From a virus: a stretch of DNA of 41,897 bases. Shown piece by piece: positions 39,097-41,897 of the stretch. Each line of letters starts with the position of its first letter. Positions within the stretch are counted from its first letter, which is position 1. The position numbers and the translations under genes were made by a program. Location: IMG/VR virus record IMGVR_UViG_3300043435_000100, positions 1-41,897 of that record, one strand, 5' to 3'. The notes under the pieces are model-generated. The model worked only from the letters and a program-made list of their open reading frames with translations. It was not told where the DNA came from and ran no database searches.

Positions 39097-39375
39097 ATGA
39101 AAGACTCAAGATTAAAACGAGCAGGAGTATCTGGCTTTAACAAGCCAAAGCGTACACCTAACCATCCTAAGAAGTCACACGTAGTTGTGGCTAAGGTTGG
39201 GGACAAAGTTAAAACTATTCGCTTCGGCCAACAGGGCGTAAGCGGTTCTCCCAAGAAGGCTGGAGAGTCTGCATCTTATGCTGCACGACGTAAGTCTTTC
39301 AAAGCAAGACACGCAAGTAACATATCCAAGGGAAAAATGAGTGCCGCATATTGGGCAGATAAGGTGAAATGGTAA
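39097..39375 (+). CDS. Basic conserved viral protein (DUF5872-like, 92 aa)
   Basis: 92 residues. The C-terminal half has IRFGQQGVSGSPKKAGES and RRKSFKARHASNI followed by KGKMSAAYWADKVKW. This signature (RRxSFKARH...KxSAxYWAxxVKW) occurs in small basic proteins of large DNA viruses and of aquatic phages; I match it to DUF5872 from memory. The function is unknown. The basic charge and virion-gene setting suggest a DNA-binding structural protein. Coding starts 10 nt after the previous stop. Confidence 0.6.
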   Translation: MKDSRLKRAGVSGFNKPKRTPNHPKKSHVVVAKVGDKVKTIRFGQQGVSGSPKKAGESASYAARRKSFKARHASNISKGKMSAAYWADKVKW

Positions 39376-39376
39376 A

Positions 39377-39847
39377 ATGAAAAAGATGACAAGCGCAGGA
39401 CAACCTTCGGGATATAAGAATCCTGCAGGATCAAAGAAGGCATCAGCAATCAAAGTGAGCCAAGCAACAATCGATAGCATTAAATCAGCAGGAATGGCCG
39501 CTGCTCTTAAGAAGGCAGCAGGCGGAGCAAGTGCAGCATACGTCGAAGGCGTAAAGCGCATGTACGGTGCAAGCCGTCTAAACGCAGCACAGGCTAAGGT
39601 AAAGAAGGCAGCACCAGGATCTGGTTCTGGAACTAGCAATCCTAAGCAAGCAGGACCAATGATGGGTCAGCCATCTGGCTACCGTAGCACCAAGCAAGCA
39701 GGACCAGCAAAGAAAGCATCAACATCGTATTCTCCAGTCAAGAAGTCTGCTCCTGCTAAGAAAAAGCAAGGAACAACAGATCCATTTGCTAGATTTGTAT
39801 TTGGCGTGGGTCGTGCTGCTGCAGAACCTTTTAAGAAGAAGAAGTAA
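39377..39847 (+). CDS. Ala/Lys-rich basic protein (156 aa)
   Basis: 156 residues. It has repeated SGYKNP/SGYRST blocks (QPSGYKNPAGS, GQPSGYRSTKQAGP), alanine/lysine tracts and a helical middle (AALKKAAGGASAAYVEGVKR), ending in a KKKK tail. Repeat-containing basic proteins of this kind may condense DNA or coat the inner capsid. It follows the DUF5872-like gene after one base. Confidence 0.55.
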   Translation: MKKMTSAGQPSGYKNPAGSKKASAIKVSQATIDSIKSAGMAAALKKAAGGASAAYVEGVKRMYGASRLNAAQAKVKKAAPGSGSGTSNPKQAGPMMGQPSGYRSTKQAGPAKKASTSYSPVKKSAPAKKKQGTTDPFARFVFGVGRAAAEPFKKKK

Positions 39848-39871
39848 CTTAAACCTAAAGGAAGTATTACC

Positions 39872-40213
39872 ATGAGTGCAAAACACAATTTAGTCTGTGA
39901 GCAGGGTTCTACATTTGTTTTCCAATTTGTTGTTAAGACTGGCGATACTCCTTGGGACCTAACAGGTTATACCGCAACAATGACGGTTAAACCGTTTATT
40001 GAATCAACTGCAGCAACCGTAACAGCAACTACCGCTAACTCTAAGATTGTTCTAGGTACAACTAATGGGCAGGCAACTGTCACCCTTAGTGCTACCGAAA
40101 CAGGAAATATAGATCCAGGTCGTTATGTTTATGATTTTGTATTTGATTCTGGTTCAGTAGTTACCCGACTACTTGAAGGTAAATTTGTAGTAACGGCAGG
40201 AGTAACAGTCTAA
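39872..40213 (+). CDS. Ig-like beta-sandwich virion protein (113 aa)
   Basis: 113 residues. All-beta, with [18 protein letters not shown] near residue 29, a motif seen at the start of baseplate or fibre-anchoring domains in many phages (BppU-N-like), and [20 protein letters not shown] near 86. It directly precedes the collagen-like fibre gene by 1 nt, so it may anchor that fibre. GGAAGTATTACC is upstream of the ATG. Confidence 0.6.
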   Translation: MSAKHNLVCEQGSTFVFQFVVKTGDTPWDLTGYTATMTVKPFIESTAATVTATTANSKIVLGTTNGQATVTLSATETGNIDPGRYVYDFVFDSGSVVTRLLEGKFVVTAGVTV

Positions 40214-40214
40214 T

Positions 40215-41897
<1,683 letters not shown>

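Overview
The window is one complete, circularly permuted genome of a tailed double-stranded DNA phage, about 41.77 kb. Its last 127 bases (41771-41897) repeat bases 1-127 exactly, so the ends join, and one collagen-like fibre gene runs through the junction (40215 to 41770, then 1 to 700). The host is most likely an actinobacterium. The phage carries a WhiB-family regulator with its four cysteines and tryptophan turn, appears to use leaderless promoters, and has a moderate, non-streptomycete base composition. A freshwater acI-type host is my best guess but is inference. I see no integrase, tRNA, DNA polymerase or RNA polymerase gene.

Layout on the circle: (1) a rightward virion and lysis arm from 23033 through the junction to 9193. 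It encodes large terminase, portal, a giant 1944-residue internal protein with two partners, scaffold, major capsid protein, small basic proteins, a collagen-like fibre, glycine-rich fibres, a glycosyltransferase, an adaptor-like protein, a repeat fibre, a 750-residue tail protein, two small membrane proteins and an M15 peptidase. No tape measure or tail-tube gene is visible, which favours a short-tailed virion. (2) A short leftward cluster of three tiny zinc-ribbon proteins (9281-9680). (3) A divergent control region (9681-9981) with two extended -10, apparently leaderless promoters and a hairpin that covers the start codon of a 40-residue gene. (4) A rightward replication arm (9982-17056): Cas4/RecB-like nuclease, RecA/DnaB-like ATPase, transglycosylase, Holliday-junction-resolvase-like nuclease, a primase split between two frames, a DUF1599-like protein, HNH protein, metallophosphoesterase and sigma factor. 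(5) A leftward accessory arm (22.7 kb down to 17.1 kb) with many tiny genes, WhiB, a class II glutamine amidotransferase and an amidoligase. (6) A divergent control region (22.3-23.0 kb) with a candidate structured RNA and GC-rich hairpins upstream of terminase.

The most notable feature is the leftward arm. Eight copies of a 17-bp palindrome, TGTACGA-N3-TCGTACA, lie only in this arm. Five of them sit 16-24 nt upstream of start codons (WhiB, the amidotransferase, the amidoligase and two small genes). This looks like one regulon that controls a peptide- or amide-forming enzyme pair, both members of which carry extra cysteine-rich zinc-binding segments. I regard this regulon, the amidoligase/amidotransferase pair and the structured RNA candidate at 22.5-22.7 kb as the likeliest undescribed biology here.
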